Positions 1 to 9,591 of a stretch of 64,000 nucleotides of DNA are shown in pieces. Source of the DNA: Anaerotruncus sp. GTDB lineage: Bacteria; Bacillota; Clostridia; Oscillospirales; Acutalibacteraceae. Each line of letters begins with the position of its first letter. The stretch's first letter is position 1. Position numbers and translations under genes: made by a program. The DNA lies in assembly GCA_022009795.1 (NCBI GenBank), contig CP091724.1, positions 62,001 to 126,000 of the forward strand, read 5' to 3'. The notes under the pieces were generated by a model, which ran no database searches, was not told the origin of the DNA, and was given only the letters and a program-made list of their open reading frames with translations.

Positions 1-700
1 ATAAGCCGGGAATCAAAGCAAACAACGAAAACTATTTTAAAAACATTATATATGGCTTTAAGCCGTCAACCGTTAAGGCAAATAAAATGCTCTATGTGGC
101 ATTTGCGGCATTTTGTATTTTTAATATTGCTTATCAGGTTTTTATGCCCTATCTTATAATTTATCTCGAAAAAAACACTCGGAATAGAAAATTATGCAAT
201 TCCGCTCGGCGCAATTCTTGTTGTTTCCGCCGTTATTTCCGTTTTGCTCGGCGGCGTTATCGATAAGGTGGGCAAGGTTAAGTTTTTGCTGCCTGCAGCA
301 ATTATATTAACAGCGGGCTTTGTTTTGATGTATTTTGTTAACGGTGAAAAATATGACCTTGCTTATCATTATCGGTATAATTATGATGAGTGCATTTCTC
401 GTTACATCTGCCGCTGTTTGCGGCACAATCAGAGATTATACGCCCAATGACAAGGTTGGCCTTTTTCAGGGCGTGCGCATGGTTTTCCAGGTGCTTATTC
501 CCATGATCACCGGCCCTTATATCGGCGCAGCCGTTATTGCAAACAATAATCAAACTTATGAGGAACTCGGCGTTATTAAAACAATTCCAACCCCAAATAT
601 TTTTCTTGCGGCGGCAGCCGTGGCGGTGTTTTCCTTGATTCCGATTGCCGTGCTTTTGCACAGCGGGCGCAAGGCACATGCACCCGAAAACGAAAAGTGA
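1..700 (+). CDS. MFS-type membrane transporter, C-terminal part, frameshifted
   Basis: The reading frame is open from the window edge, so the N-terminal half is missing. Visible are hydrophobic segments typical of the last helices of a major facilitator carrier, a charged loop (GGVIDKVGKVK) like the cytoplasmic loop motif of MFS proteins, and a later RDYTPNDKVGLFQG loop. The frame changes near 170-176 (run of A) and again near 345-352 (run of A). The substrate cannot be told. A carrier in the same broad group as sugar or glycoside symporters is possible. No convincing terminator hairpin follows. Confidence 0.7.
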
Positions 701-841
701 TTGCAAACGGCTTTTTTTCATATTTTTTTACAAATAGTGAACGCTGTATGCGGCGCAAAGCAAAAAATAAATATAATAAAGCCTTTTAACTCACGCCTTT
801 TTGGTTAGATTTAACAAAGTTTTTCAAATGGCAAAAATTGC

Positions 842-870
842 TTGATATTCGGGGCGAAACAGTATAAAAT
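842..870 (+). promoter_or_regulatory. Promoter of gap
   Basis: TTGATA at 842-847 and TAAAAT at 865-870 are separated by 17 bases. The strong SD (GGAGG) and ATG of gap follow about 65 bases later. A perfect inverted repeat lies just downstream of the -10 (separate entry). Confidence 0.55.
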
Positions 871-880
871 AGATATCGAC

Positions 881-903
881 AAAATGTTGTCAATCAACAT
901 TTT
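881..903 (+). promoter_or_regulatory. Inverted repeat at the gap transcript start
   Basis: AAAATGTTG, five bases (TCAAT), then CAACATTTT: a perfect 9-base palindrome beginning about 10 bases after the -10. It could be a repressor operator covering +1 or a 5-prime hairpin stabilising the mRNA. No known box was recognised. Confidence 0.5.
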
Positions 904-934
904 TAGTATTTAATTTTTTCGGAGGTATAATCCA

Positions 935-1969
935 ATGGTAAAAGTTGCTATTAACGGTTTCGGCCGTATCGGCCGTCTTGCATTCCGTCAGATGTTCGGT
1001 GCAGAAGGCTATGAAGTTGTTGCTATCAACGATCTTACAAGCGCAAAAATGCTTGCTCATCTTCTTAAGTACGATTCATCTCAGGGTAACTATGTTGCTC
1101 AGGGTCACACTGTAGATTTCCACGAAGGTGAAGGCGAAGATAACTATATCGTAGTTGACGGTAAAAAAATCGTTATCTACAAAATGCCCAACGCTGCCGA
1201 TCTTCCTTGGGGCGAGCTTGGCGTAGATGTTGTTCTTGAATGCACAGGTTTCTACACCTCTAAAGAAAAGGCTTCCGCTCATATTCAGGCAGGTGCTCGC
1301 AAGGTTGTTATTTCCGCTCCCGCAGGCAACGACCTTCCCACTATCGTTTACAATGTAAACCACGAAACTCTTAAGCCGGAAGATACTGTTATTTCCGCTG
1401 CTTCCTGCACAACAAACTGCCTTGCTCCCATGGCTAAGGCTCTTAATGATTTTGCTCCCATCCAGAGCGGTATCATGACCACAATTCACGCTTACACAGG
1501 CGATCAGATGATTCTTGACGGTCCTCAGAGAAAAGGCGATCTTCGTCGTGCCCGTGCAGGTGCTGTTAACATCGTTCCGAACTCAACTGGCGCTGCAAAG
1601 GCAATCGGCCTTGTAATTCCCGAACTCAACGGCAAGCTTATCGGCTCTGCTCAGCGTGTTCCCACTCCCACAGGCTCAACAACTATCCTCACTGCTGTTA
1701 TCAAAACAGATAAGGAAGTAACTGTTGAAGCTATCAACGCTGCAATGAAGGCAGAAGAAACCGAATCCTTCGGCTACAACACCGATCTTATCGTTTCTTC
1801 CGATATCGTTGGCATGCGCTACGGCTCACTCTTTGATTCTACTCAGACTATGGTTCTTCCGATCGGCGACAACACTTATGAAGTTCAGGTTGTTTCTTGG
1901 TATGATAACGAAAACAGCTACACTTCTCAGATGGTTCGCACAATCAAGTACTTCTCAGAGCTTGGCTAA
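935..1969 (+). CDS. gap: Glyceraldehyde-3-phosphate dehydrogenase (type I)
   Basis: Converts glyceraldehyde 3-phosphate, NAD and phosphate to 1,3-bisphosphoglycerate in cytosolic glycolysis. The 344-residue protein has the usual length. The Rossmann motif GFGRIGR lies at residues 8-14, the active-site SCTTNC with catalytic Cys at about 158, and the activating His in TTIHAYT at about 185. The start ATG follows TCGGAGGTATAATCC, a strong SD. The gene is intact and its codon use is rich in C-ending codons compared with neighbours, as expected for a very highly expressed gene. It has its own promoter and terminator, so it is probably monocistronic. Confidence 0.98.
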   Translation: MVKVAINGFGRIGRLAFRQMFGAEGYEVVAINDLTSAKMLAHLLKYDSSQGNYVAQGHTVDFHEGEGEDNYIVVDGKKIVIYKMPNAADLPWGELGVDVVLECTGFYTSKEKASAHIQAGARKVVISAPAGNDLPTIVYNVNHETLKPEDTVISAASCTTNCLAPMAKALNDFAPIQSGIMTTIHAYTGDQMILDGPQRKGDLRRARAGAVNIVPNSTGAAKAIGLVIPELNGKLIGSAQRVPTPTGSTTILTAVIKTDKEVTVEAINAAMKAEETESFGYNTDLIVSSDIVGMRYGSLFDSTQTMVLPIGDNTYEVQVVSWYDNENSYTSQMVRTIKYFSELG

Positions 1970-1994
1970 TAGCTAACGGCTGAATTAAAAATTA

Positions 1995-2028
1995 AAGGAC
2001 TTTCGGTTCGCGCCGAAGGTCCTTTTTT
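1995..2028 (+). terminator. Terminator of gap
   Basis: AAGGACTTTCGG pairs with CCGAAGGTCCTT (12 pairs, one G-U) around a six-base loop, followed by a T run. Confidence 0.9.
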
Positions 2029-2146
2029 GTTTAAATTGTTTTTGAAAATATATCGCAAGCCGAAGCCGCGCGCCGCTTGCCGAACCGTGCGGTTGCGTTT
2101 TTTTATTTAAATCGCTTTATCGGTGCTTTTGCGGACACGGCAAAGA

Positions 2147-2366
2147 TTATTCGTTCACTTTTGGGTTGCTTGTTCTGTCGAGAAGGTAATCAATGCTCAC
2201 ATTGTAATAATCCGCCAATTTTATAAGCACCTCCGCGGTTATTGCAATAACCCCGGTTTCGTATTGCGAATATGTGTTTTGCGACACATTCAGCACCTGC
2301 GCTATTTCGCGCTGTTTAATATCATTATCCTCTCTTATGCTTTTTTTAAGTTTTTTTGTAAATCAT
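2147..2366 (-). CDS. XRE-family HTH transcriptional repressor, frameshifted
   Basis: Small DNA-binding protein of about 73 residues consisting almost only of an HTH_3/Cro-CI domain. Residues such as KQREIAQVLNVSQNTYSQYE (helices 2-3) and ITAEVLIKLADYYNVSIDYL are the classic XRE pattern. ATG at 2366-2364 follows CCGGAGGTGAG. The span is one base longer than a multiple of three because of a T run near 2351-2357. It is transcribed away from the membrane protein starting at 2496, and a perfect palindrome lies within the promoter between them, so it probably represses that gene, itself, or both (inference). Confidence 0.85.
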
Positions 2367-2410
2367 AATCTCACCTCCGGTAATATTATGATTTATCTTC
2401 CACACAGATA

Positions 2411-2439
2411 TTGACATATATCTGTAATACAGATATAAT
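2411..2439 (+). promoter_or_regulatory. Consensus promoter with XRE-type operator in its spacer
   Basis: TTGACA at 2411-2416 and TATAAT at 2434-2439 are 17 bases apart. The spacer and -10 contain ATATCTGTA-A-TACAGATAT at 2418-2436, a perfect 9+1+9 palindrome. An extra half site (ACAGATAT) sits just upstream at 2404-2411. A repressor bound here would block RNA polymerase. The palindrome is of the type bound by small XRE repressors, and such a gene is encoded 50 bases away in the opposite direction. Confidence 0.8.
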
Positions 2440-2495
2440 ATAATCAAAATATTAAAGGGAGAATATGTTGATCAGCTCGGCATAGGTGAAAAGTT

Positions 2496-3645
2496 ATGAA
2501 ACTCACGGTTAAAAATCAATCCTTGGAGCCTGCGGCAAATTTCAGCCAAAAGCAGTATATAACGGATTTGTATGAATGTGAAAAAAACAAAGTATATTCT
2601 TGAAAATCGCCGTAAATGGCTCAACAACGAAATAACTCAGCTTTTTGGTAAATATACCGAATTTTTGGAAAACAGCAGCTATTATAAGGAATATAACAAG
2701 CAAAAAGGAAATGACTGCTGAAGAATTGCGCAAAGTTCCCAAGCCGTATAACAATGTGAAAACTTTTTCCGAATATTTTTTTGGCGATTTGTCGGTCTGG
2801 GAATAATAATATCTGTGATTGCCAATATTGTAATCGCTTTTTTTGCCTGATTATTATGTGTTTTTTTGACGGAATTAAAATAGGATTAAAAATTGATTTT
2901 CTGAGTGCAATAATAGGCGCATTTGCGTCTTTAATTATAATTTTGATTAAAAAAATTCTTCTTATAAGCGAAAAAAATCAAAGCATGATGTTGAAATAGA
3001 AAAAAAGCAAGAAAAAAATTGTTAAAGAACGCGATAAAAAGCATTTATAATGCAAAGAAAAAAATGAATATAATGATTATGTTTCCAAAACGAAAGCCGA
3101 AAGAGCGCCGATTATTGAAATGTATCGCGCGGAAAAACGGCAGGTTAAAGCAAATATAGAAAAGCTTGAAACCACATTGAGCGAGCTTTATTCAATGCGA
3201 ATAAACGGCGTTTTGTGCCTGCACCCGAATTATCAGGGCTTAGTTCCCGTTTCAATCATATACGGGTATTTTTGACACGGGCAGATGCACTCAGCTTCAA
3301 GGTCATGAGGGCGCGTATAATCTTTATGAGGATGAAAGGGTTAAAGGCTTAATTATAAACAAACTTGACGGTATTTCGCAACAACTCAATAAGATAAACG
3401 GCACAATGTCGTATGTGGCTTCGGCAATTGACAGCTGTAATAACAGGCTTTCAACGCTTGAAGATGCGGGCAGAAGAATGGAAAAAAGTCTCGGCAGTCT
3501 TAATAACAATGTTAATTCGCTCAACGGCAATGTTTCAAACCGAATGGGCGCAATAGAAGCAAACACGGCAAACGCCGCATATTATTCCGAAGTCAGCGCA
3601 AGGTGCGATGTGTTTAATACTGTGTATAATTTATATAATAGCTAA
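2496..3645 (+). CDS. Unrecognised two-helix membrane protein with coiled-coil C terminus, frameshifted
   Basis: I do not recognise a named family. The start ATG at 2496 follows AGGTGAAAAGTT. The nominal 380 residues are recovered by joining frames across several A/T runs. Order: soluble N terminus with a helical charged stretch (ENRRKWLNNEITQLFGKY); two close transmembrane segments (about 2790-2850 and 2900-2960); a charged helical region; a conserved-looking block DTGRCTQLQGHEGAYNLYE; and a C-terminal helix rich in Asn, Leu and Ala with heptad-like spacing (LSTLEDAGRRMEKSLGSLNN), likely a coiled coil. I recall similar DTGRC..GAYNLYE endings in uncharacterised Firmicute proteins. It is under the consensus promoter/operator shared with the XRE gene and ends in its own terminator. 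Confidence 0.6.
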
Positions 3646-3666
3646 ATTCAAATATTTTTGCGCCAA

Positions 3667-3700
3667 AAAGCCCGAAAGAGCAATCTTTCGGGCTTTCTTT
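3667..3700 (+). terminator. Terminator
   Basis: AAAGCCCGAAAGA, GCAA loop, TCTTTCGGGCTTT: 13 perfect pairs followed by CTTTT. It ends the coiled-coil membrane protein transcript. Confidence 0.9.
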
Positions 3701-3831
3701 TGCCTGCAAATTCAAAAGAAATGCGGCATTGCTTTTTGATAAGCCTGCGGCGTTTGAAATGATATGCAGTTGCTTACAAATCACAGTCTTTGTCACCTAA
3801 TTTTTGCGCGCTTTTTTGTGCATTTTTTCAA

Positions 3832-3860
3832 TTTACAATTATCGCCCGATTGTGTAGAAT
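3832..3860 (+). promoter_or_regulatory. Promoter of the APH-like gene
   Basis: TTTACA at 3832-3837, 17 bases, TAGAAT at 3855-3860. The SD AAGGCGGTG and the GTG start follow within 30 bases. Confidence 0.55.
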
Positions 3861-3889
3861 TGAAATATATTGGTTTAAGGCGGTGCCGA

Positions 3890-4813
3890 GTGAAAAACGA
3901 AGTTGCTTTGCTTGTTAAAGAAAAACTGAATTGCCGCATTTTAGGAGTTGAAAAAATCGGTCGGGGCGCAAGCGCCGAGGTTTATAAGGCGGCTGTGGAT
4001 TTGCCGCAGGGCGCGATTGCGGTTAAGGTGTGCAAAAATTCAAATCTTGCTTTTGAGGAATATGAAAGAATAAATTTCATTTCAAGCCGCGTTGATTGCA
4101 AATTGCCGAGGCTGTATTTCGTTGCAAAATCGGGCGATTGCGGCGTGCTCGTAATGGAACTGTTGGAAGGGTGCGAGGCAAGCGCAAAATCGCTTTTGTT
4201 TATGCCGAATAAGAAAAAAAGCTTGCGAATGAAATAATTGATAATCTGATTAAAAATTCATTCCGTTCACAGCGATAAATTCGGCCCTGTTGAAAAACGC
4301 CGTTTATGATACTTGGCTTGATTACTACGGTGAATTTGCAGATAAAATTGCGGATTTTGCAGAAAAAAATCCGATGTGCCTAATATTGTTAAGAAAGCCG
4401 TCTGCGAGGGACTGAATTCTCTTTCGAAGCTGCTCGGCGGCAATACGGGTTAGCCGACCTTGATTCACGGCGATTATTGGATGCCGAATTTTATAATCAA
4501 TCCAAAAAATGCCGAGCTTGTCGGCGTGGTGGATCCGTTTAATGTTATGTGGGCGGAGCCTGAATATGAGCTTTTCGGGCTGACAGTCGGCTGCGGTAAA
4601 CGGCTTCAACTTTATGATATTTATAAAAAGCAAGGTTAAAAACATCGCCTTATTGTGATGTTAAGCTTGAGCTTTATGCTCTTTTTAACGAGCTTTATTG
4701 GTATAAAACGCTTGGCAAAAATCGATTTCGGATATTTGAAATACAGAAGCAGGCGGTTGTTGAAAGAACTTGCGAAAAATAAATCAGAAATCGAATTCCT
4801 TGAATTTATTTGA
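3890..4813 (+). CDS. APH/fructosamine-kinase-fold phosphotransferase, frameshifted
   Basis: About 308 residues after joining frames; shifts near 4210, 4260-4290, 4365-4375, 4450 and 4640. The start GTG at 3890 follows TTTAAGGCGGTG. Kinase-like features in order: a glycine-rich nucleotide loop IGRGASAEVYKA, the lysine strand AIAVKV, a hinge region VLVMELLEG, the Brenner-type catalytic loop HGDYWMPN and the metal-binding Asp in GVVDPFN followed by EPEYEL. This order fits the aminoglycoside phosphotransferase/fructosamine-kinase superfamily, which phosphorylates small molecules or sugar adducts. The substrate is unknown and there is no reason to call it an antibiotic-resistance gene. Confidence 0.75.
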
Positions 4814-4874
4814 TATCCATTTTATGCATGAATAAGAAAAAAACACTTTGATTTTTTTATATGAGGGGGATTTT

Positions 4875-6165
4875 ATGAGAACTGTTTTTAAAAATTGCAC
4901 TCTGCTTGACGGCACTTTGGATATGCAGCCGAAGCCGGGCACGGATGTGGCAATCGAAAACGGAATAATAACGGAAATAGGCAGCATTGCGCCGAAAAGC
5001 GGCGATGAGGTTATAGATTTAACCGGTAAATATTTAATGCCGGGTCTTATAAATTTGCACGTGCACCTGCCCGCGGGCGGCAAACCGAAAAACAAGCCGC
5101 TTAAAGCAGATAAGCTTGCAAAGCTTGCTCTTTCTTCCTCCGTTATGAGGGAGATTGTTATAAAAATTTGCCAAGATTATGCAATGCAGGGGCTTATGTC
5201 GGGTGTAACCACGGTGCGTGCAGTCGGCGGTCTCGGTGATTTCGACACAACTCTCAGAAACAGAATAAATGCCGGCAAGGCAGAGGGACCGAGAATTCTT
5301 GCCGCAGATTACGCAATCGGTGTGCCAAACGGGCATATGGTAGGCTCTGTTGCAAGAGCGGCGAAAACCCCGGAAGAGGCCGCCGAGATGGTGGATGATT
5401 TAAATTCACACGGTGTTGATTTGATAAAGCTGATGATAACGGGCGGTGTTATGGATGCCAAGGTTAAGGGTGAGCCCGGCAGGCTGATGATGCAGGCGGA
5501 TATGATTAAGGCTTGCTGCGATCGCGCTCACAAATACGGCCTCAAGGTTGCGGCGCATGTGCAAAGCCCGGAAGGCGTGCGCACCGCAGTTGAAAAACGG
5601 TGTTGATTCAATCGAGCACGGTTCAACGCTTACTCAAAAGAGAAATAGACGCTTTTTAAAAAAAGCATAGTGCCGTAATGGTTTGCACTCTTTCGCCTGC
5701 TTTGCCGATGGCAAAATTTGAAAGGGAAACTCTCGGCATTTCAGAGGCGGTTCAATATAATTCCAATGTTGTTTTTCAATAATATGGTTATCGGCTCGAA
5801 AACCGCTCTTGAAAACGGTATAACCGTTGGGCTCGGCACCGATACGGGTTGCCCGTATACAACTCATTACAATATGTGGCGAGAGCTTCATTATTTTTGA
5901 AAAAAATGTTGGCGTTTCTGCTTCGTTTGCGCTGCACACGGCAACGCTTGTTAATGCCGAAATTCTTGGAATAGATGATGTTACCGGCAGCATAGAGCAG
6001 GGCAAATGCGCCGATATTCTTGTTTCAAATTCAAATCCGCTTGATGATTTCAGAGCCCTTTCTCAGCCGTTTATCGTTGTGGCAAGGGGAAGAATTTATA
6101 AGAATCCGAAAATTAAAAAAATACGAAAAAAATGTGAAACCGAGCTTGATAAGTATTACGATTGA
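4875..6165 (+). CDS. Amidohydrolase, imidazolonepropionase-like, frameshifted
   Basis: Metal-dependent hydrolase of about 430 residues. The N-terminal beta segment (DGTLDMQPKPGTDVAIENG) is followed by the metal motif in LMPGLINLHVH, then GVTTVRAVGG, LIKLMITGG, a second His in VAAHVQ, SIEHGSTL, and the C-terminal GTDTGCPY and GKCADILV segments of amidohydrolase family 1. ATG at 4875 follows GAGGGGG, so the upstream in-frame ATG at 4848 is less likely. Frames change near 5596-5600, 5652-5660, 5780 and 5898. Relatives act on amides or dipeptides; the substrate is not shown. A hairpin follows. Confidence 0.85.
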
Positions 6166-6187
6166 TTTTTGCATTGCGCAAAAAAAC

Positions 6188-6222
6188 AGGACGACGGATT
6201 AAATTCCGCCGTCCTTATTATT
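6188..6222 (+). terminator. Probable terminator
   Basis: AGGACGACGGA and TCCGCCGTCCT pair with one mismatch around TTAAAT, followed by TATTATTATTTC. The T tract is interrupted. It lies between the amidohydrolase and the convergent GH2 gene. Confidence 0.55.
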
Positions 6223-6301
6223 ATTTCTGTTTAAATACCGCCGCATGCATTCGGTTAAAAGATTAAAAATCCTGTGCTTTGAAACACTTGCCGCATAAAA
6301 A

Positions 6302-8759
6302 TCAGCTTATGGAATAATAAATCTTATTTGCAATGTTCATCGGCTGTGCGGAAAATGCCTTGCGAAATCTTATTCTTTCGGCATCGCCGCCTGCGTAAGT
6401 GATGTTGTTAACGCATTTTACGCTGATGGATTTGGGGTCTATTTTGCAATCTTTTTTTCAAGGCGGATTGTTTTCTTTTCCCCGGGCACAAGGTCAAAGC
6501 AGTTGTCTGAAAGCGGAGCGCTTTCACCCTTGATATCCACGAAAACGGATCTTGCAAAGGTGTTGCTTTCAAGGGTCATTTCATTGCCGCTTAAATAAAG
6601 CGTTATCTTTGCGTGCTGTAATTTGAGCTTGCGTTCGGGCAACAGCACCGCCGTGCGGCTGAGCACGGTTTTTCCGCTCTTGAGAAGCTCTGCCTGTGCA
6701 AAGCATGCGCTTTTTTTCAATCCCTTTGCAGAAATGAAAAATGCTTTTTGCGCCTTGCCTGCATTTGATTTAACAAGCAGTGATTTGCTTCGCAGCTCTT
6801 TGCCGGTGAAATCCTTAAAGGTTATAACGGCGGTGTATTCCTCGCTCTTTTGCGTGTCGTTAAGCACATAAAGCTCAAGGCCTCCGTCCGCTTGCCTGAG
6901 TGAAATCGTTATCGGGGCAAAAATCCTTTTGCCCGCATACATAAGCGGCTTCCATTTGCCGAAATAGTCAACCGAGGACCAGCTCGGTGCGCCCCAGCAA
7001 TCGTTCATCTGCCACCAAAGCGCGCCGTTGCAGCGCCCCTTGTTTCTGCGCCAATGCTCGGCTCCGTTTGCCACACATTCCGCTTGGGTAAGCCCGGTTA
7101 AGTAAATCAAATCCGCAAATTTCGCGGGCTTGTTGAATTTTTCATAAAGGTAAAACAGCATTTTGTCGTTGCCGCTTGCGCATTTCTGGTGGCTTTGCAT
7201 AACATCGGATTTAAGCTGCATATCTTTTTGCGTTGCAAATTGCAAAATGCAATCCTCACTCGGGAAGGATTCCATACCGTATTCACTGCAAAATCTTGTG
7301 TAGCGCTTGCCGTAATAGCTTAAATCCTTGCTTCCGTGCCAAACATGCCACATATGCGTGTCGCCGCATTTATCTGCTGTTATGTCTTTTCTGAAGCCGC
7401 TTCCTATCGGCGAGGTTTCTATGTAAGGTGTGTCTTTATCGTATCTTCTCAGCTCGCCGGGCAGAATTTCGTAGAAAAATTCTTTATACCATTTAACGAT
7501 TTTAAGCGTTGACGGCAGATGTTGAAACATAAATTCGATCTCGTTGTTGCCGCACCAAAGTGCAAGCGACGGATGGCTCGATATTCTGCGAACATTGTAT
7601 TTAACCTCGTCGAGCACATTTTTGAGAAACACTTCATCGTAAAACGGATACATAAGGCAGGCAAACATGAAATCCTGCCAAACCAAAATTCCGTATTCGT
7701 CGCAAAGGTCGTAAAGCTCGTCAGAGCCGTAGTAGCCGCCGCCCCAAATTCTCAGCATATTGAAATTGGCATGAACGGCGTCAGAAACGATTTTCTCTGC
7801 CGTTTTTTTGCCGATTCTGTCTGCCATGGCGTCGGGCGGGATAACATTTGCGCCCTTTGCGAAAATCGGCACGCCGTTTAAAAATAAAGCGGAAGTTTGA
7901 GCCGTACTCATCCTCGCTTCTGTCAAGCACTATTGTGCGCAGACCTATTCTTTTTTTTATCCCTGCCACGCAAACCGTGTAAAGAGGCTGCTTTTCCTTG
8001 CCGGAAAGCTCGCGCGTTTGCCAAAGCTCCGGATTTTTAATTGTTACGCAGGCATTGCCTTTTTCTATTCCGAAAGCAATGCTTTCACCGCTCGGGGTTA
8101 TTATTTGGCCGCTGCTGTCAAGCGCCTTGTTTGCTTTGATATATAATTTGACTTCGCCGTTTTCCGAATGCTCCTGGCGTACCCAAAAATCGCGGATTTC
8201 GTTGTTGTAAAACAGAATTTCTATGTTGCCGAATATGCCTGAAACGGGCATGTTTATGCCCCAATCCCAGCCGAAATGGCAGGCGGGCTTGCGGATATAG
8301 GGCACGCCGTCTATGCCGTTTGCGTTCGGCGGCAGCGGCGCTTCCGATTGCTTTGATTTAACATATTCTATCGGCGAAAGAAAATGAATTTCAATTGTGT
8401 TTTTCGCCCTCGTGTAAATAATCAGTGATATTTGTTTCGCTGCAAACATATGCATTGCTTGAAATATCCGCCATTTGGCCGTTTATATAAATTTGCGCCA
8501 GTGTGTCAAGCATTTGGCAGCGCAAAAGCGCTTTTCTGTATTCGAGCTGCTCTTGCGAAATTTTAAAGCTGCGCTTAAAGCTTTTGCCCGTTTCGGCAAT
8601 AAAAAGGCATTTGTGTTCGTTCGTTTTGTAAAAAGGATCGTCAATTGTGCCGTTTTTCAGCAATGTGCCGTAATCGGAGCAGGGCACATCTGCCTCGTAA
8701 TCACGATTCTGTTTGTCCATGTGCAAAATCCATTTGCCTGCCAAAGACATTCTTTCCAT
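6302..8759 (-). CDS. Beta-mannosidase (GH2), frameshifted
   Basis: Retaining glycosidase removing terminal beta-mannose from mannan or N-glycan fragments; probably cytosolic because no signal peptide is visible. About 819 residues, normal for beta-mannosidase. Landmarks: N-terminal jelly-roll with LAGKWILHMDKQN; FGWDWGINMPVSGI; the TIM-barrel entry ANFNMLRIWGGGYYG; acid/base Glu in WCGNNE; nucleophile Glu in FCSEYGMESFPS; GALWWQMNDCWGAPSWSSVDY. These are hallmark GH2 beta-mannosidase motifs. Frames change near 8395, 7880-7890 and 6455, the last restoring a C-terminal strand ending at 6302. ATG at 8759 follows AAGGGGAA. The MFS carrier at the window start could serve uptake in the same genome, but they are not linked in an operon. 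Confidence 0.93.
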
Positions 8760-8859
8760 AAAAAAATTCCCCTTAAAATAAAAACATTGCATAAAAATGC
8801 AAATTTTGTATTTATAAATTTATTGTATCAAAGAGGCATAATTTATTCAAGTTTTTTTA

Positions 8860-8889
8860 TTGATTTTTAAGTTAATTATCATTTATAAT
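8860..8889 (+). promoter_or_regulatory. Promoter of queT leader
   Basis: TTGATT at 8860-8865 and TATAAT at 8884-8889 with an 18-base spacer. The predicted start near 8896 coincides with the first base of the candidate preQ1 aptamer. Confidence 0.6.
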
Positions 8890-8895
8890 ACAAAC

Positions 8896-8958
8896 CGTCA
8901 GTTCGCAAAATCCTGACCAGTCTGCATCCCGCAGGCTTCTAAAAACAAAACTAAGGAG
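8896..8958 (+). promoter_or_regulatory. Candidate preQ1 riboswitch upstream of queT
   Basis: The leader forms P1 GTCAG (8897-8901)/CTGAC (8913-8917) with a loop containing TTCGC. An extra hairpin CTGC/GCAG lies at 8922-8934. It is followed by an A-rich tail CTAAAAACAAAACTAAGGAG in which GGA (8955-8957, part of the SD) can pair with TCC (8911-8913) at the end of the P1 loop. The A-rich tail and SD-sequestering pseudoknot resemble preQ1 class I, but the hairpin inserted between P1 and the tail is not class I; it recalls the inserted helices of classes II and III. Location directly before queT, a known preQ1 riboswitch target, is strong context. Ligand and class are inference. Confidence 0.65.
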
Positions 8959-8969
8959 AAAATTGAATC

Positions 8970-9497
8970 ATGAAAAACAAAAAGGTATTGTTCATTGTGC
9001 AAACCGCAGTTATAGCGGCAATGTATGCGGCGCTTACTTATGCGCAGAATCTGCTTTTGCCGGGCACCACCTCGGCCGCCGTGCAGTTTCGCGTTTCCGA
9101 GGCGCTTAATGTGCTTGCGCTGTTTACCCCCGCCGCAATTCCGGGCTTAACTCTCGGCTGCATGCTCTCGAATATTTACAATATCGGTTCGGGCCTGCCG
9201 CTCGATTTGATATTCGGCTCGCTTGCCACGCTGGGTTCATCCGTTTGCATGTATCTGCTGCGCAATGTGAAAATCAAGTCTTATCCCGCAGCTTCAATGC
9301 TTATGCCGGCTGTTTGGAACGGCGTTGTTATCGGCTGGGAAATCGAAACCTTTATGATAAGCGGTTCGTTTAAATTCGGCGATTTCCTGCTTCAGGGCGG
9401 CCTTGTTGCCGCAGGGGAGATAGGCGTTATGGCTGTGCTCGGAACTTTGCTTTATTATGTTATCATAAAAAAAGAAATCTTGATAAAAAAATATTAG
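8970..9497 (+). CDS. queT: QueT family queuosine-precursor ECF transporter S component
   Basis: Integral membrane substrate-binding (S) subunit expected to bring preQ1 or a related queuosine precursor into the cell together with the shared ECF module encoded elsewhere. 175 residues, 5-6 hydrophobic segments. Family-typical segments include MYAALTY at the start of helix 1, VQFRVSEALNVLALFTPAAI, GCMLSNIYN and the C-terminal PAVWNGVVIGWEI. Intact. SD AAGGAG at 8953-8958 is the element controlled by the upstream riboswitch candidate. Confidence 0.9.
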   Translation: MKNKKVLFIVQTAVIAAMYAALTYAQNLLLPGTTSAAVQFRVSEALNVLALFTPAAIPGLTLGCMLSNIYNIGSGLPLDLIFGSLATLGSSVCMYLLRNVKIKSYPAASMLMPAVWNGVVIGWEIETFMISGSFKFGDFLLQGGLVAAGEIGVMAVLGTLLYYVIIKKEILIKKY

Positions 9498-9544
9498 GCG
9501 CATAATGCTTGCGCCAAGCAGGTGAAATAATTTTTCGGCTGTTT

Positions 9545-9590
9545 AAAAAAAGGCGACTGCTTTCTTTTTAAAAGCGGCCGCTTTTTTTCT
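9545..9590. terminator. Bidirectional terminator-like hairpin
   Basis: An imperfect stem AAAAAAGGCGACTGCTTT / AAAAGCGGCCGCTTTTTT separates the convergent queT and DUF4363 genes, with A and T runs on both sides. Confidence 0.55.
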
Positions 9591-9591
9591 G

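Noticed and set aside
2123..2368. Plus-strand reading frame of 81 codons
   Set aside because: It is the complement of the XRE gene, which has a clear HTH sequence and SD on the minus strand.
3890..4813. Aminoglycoside resistance gene
   Set aside because: Only the kinase fold is shared; the motifs are as close to fructosamine-kinase-like proteins and no drug-specific subfamily can be recognised.
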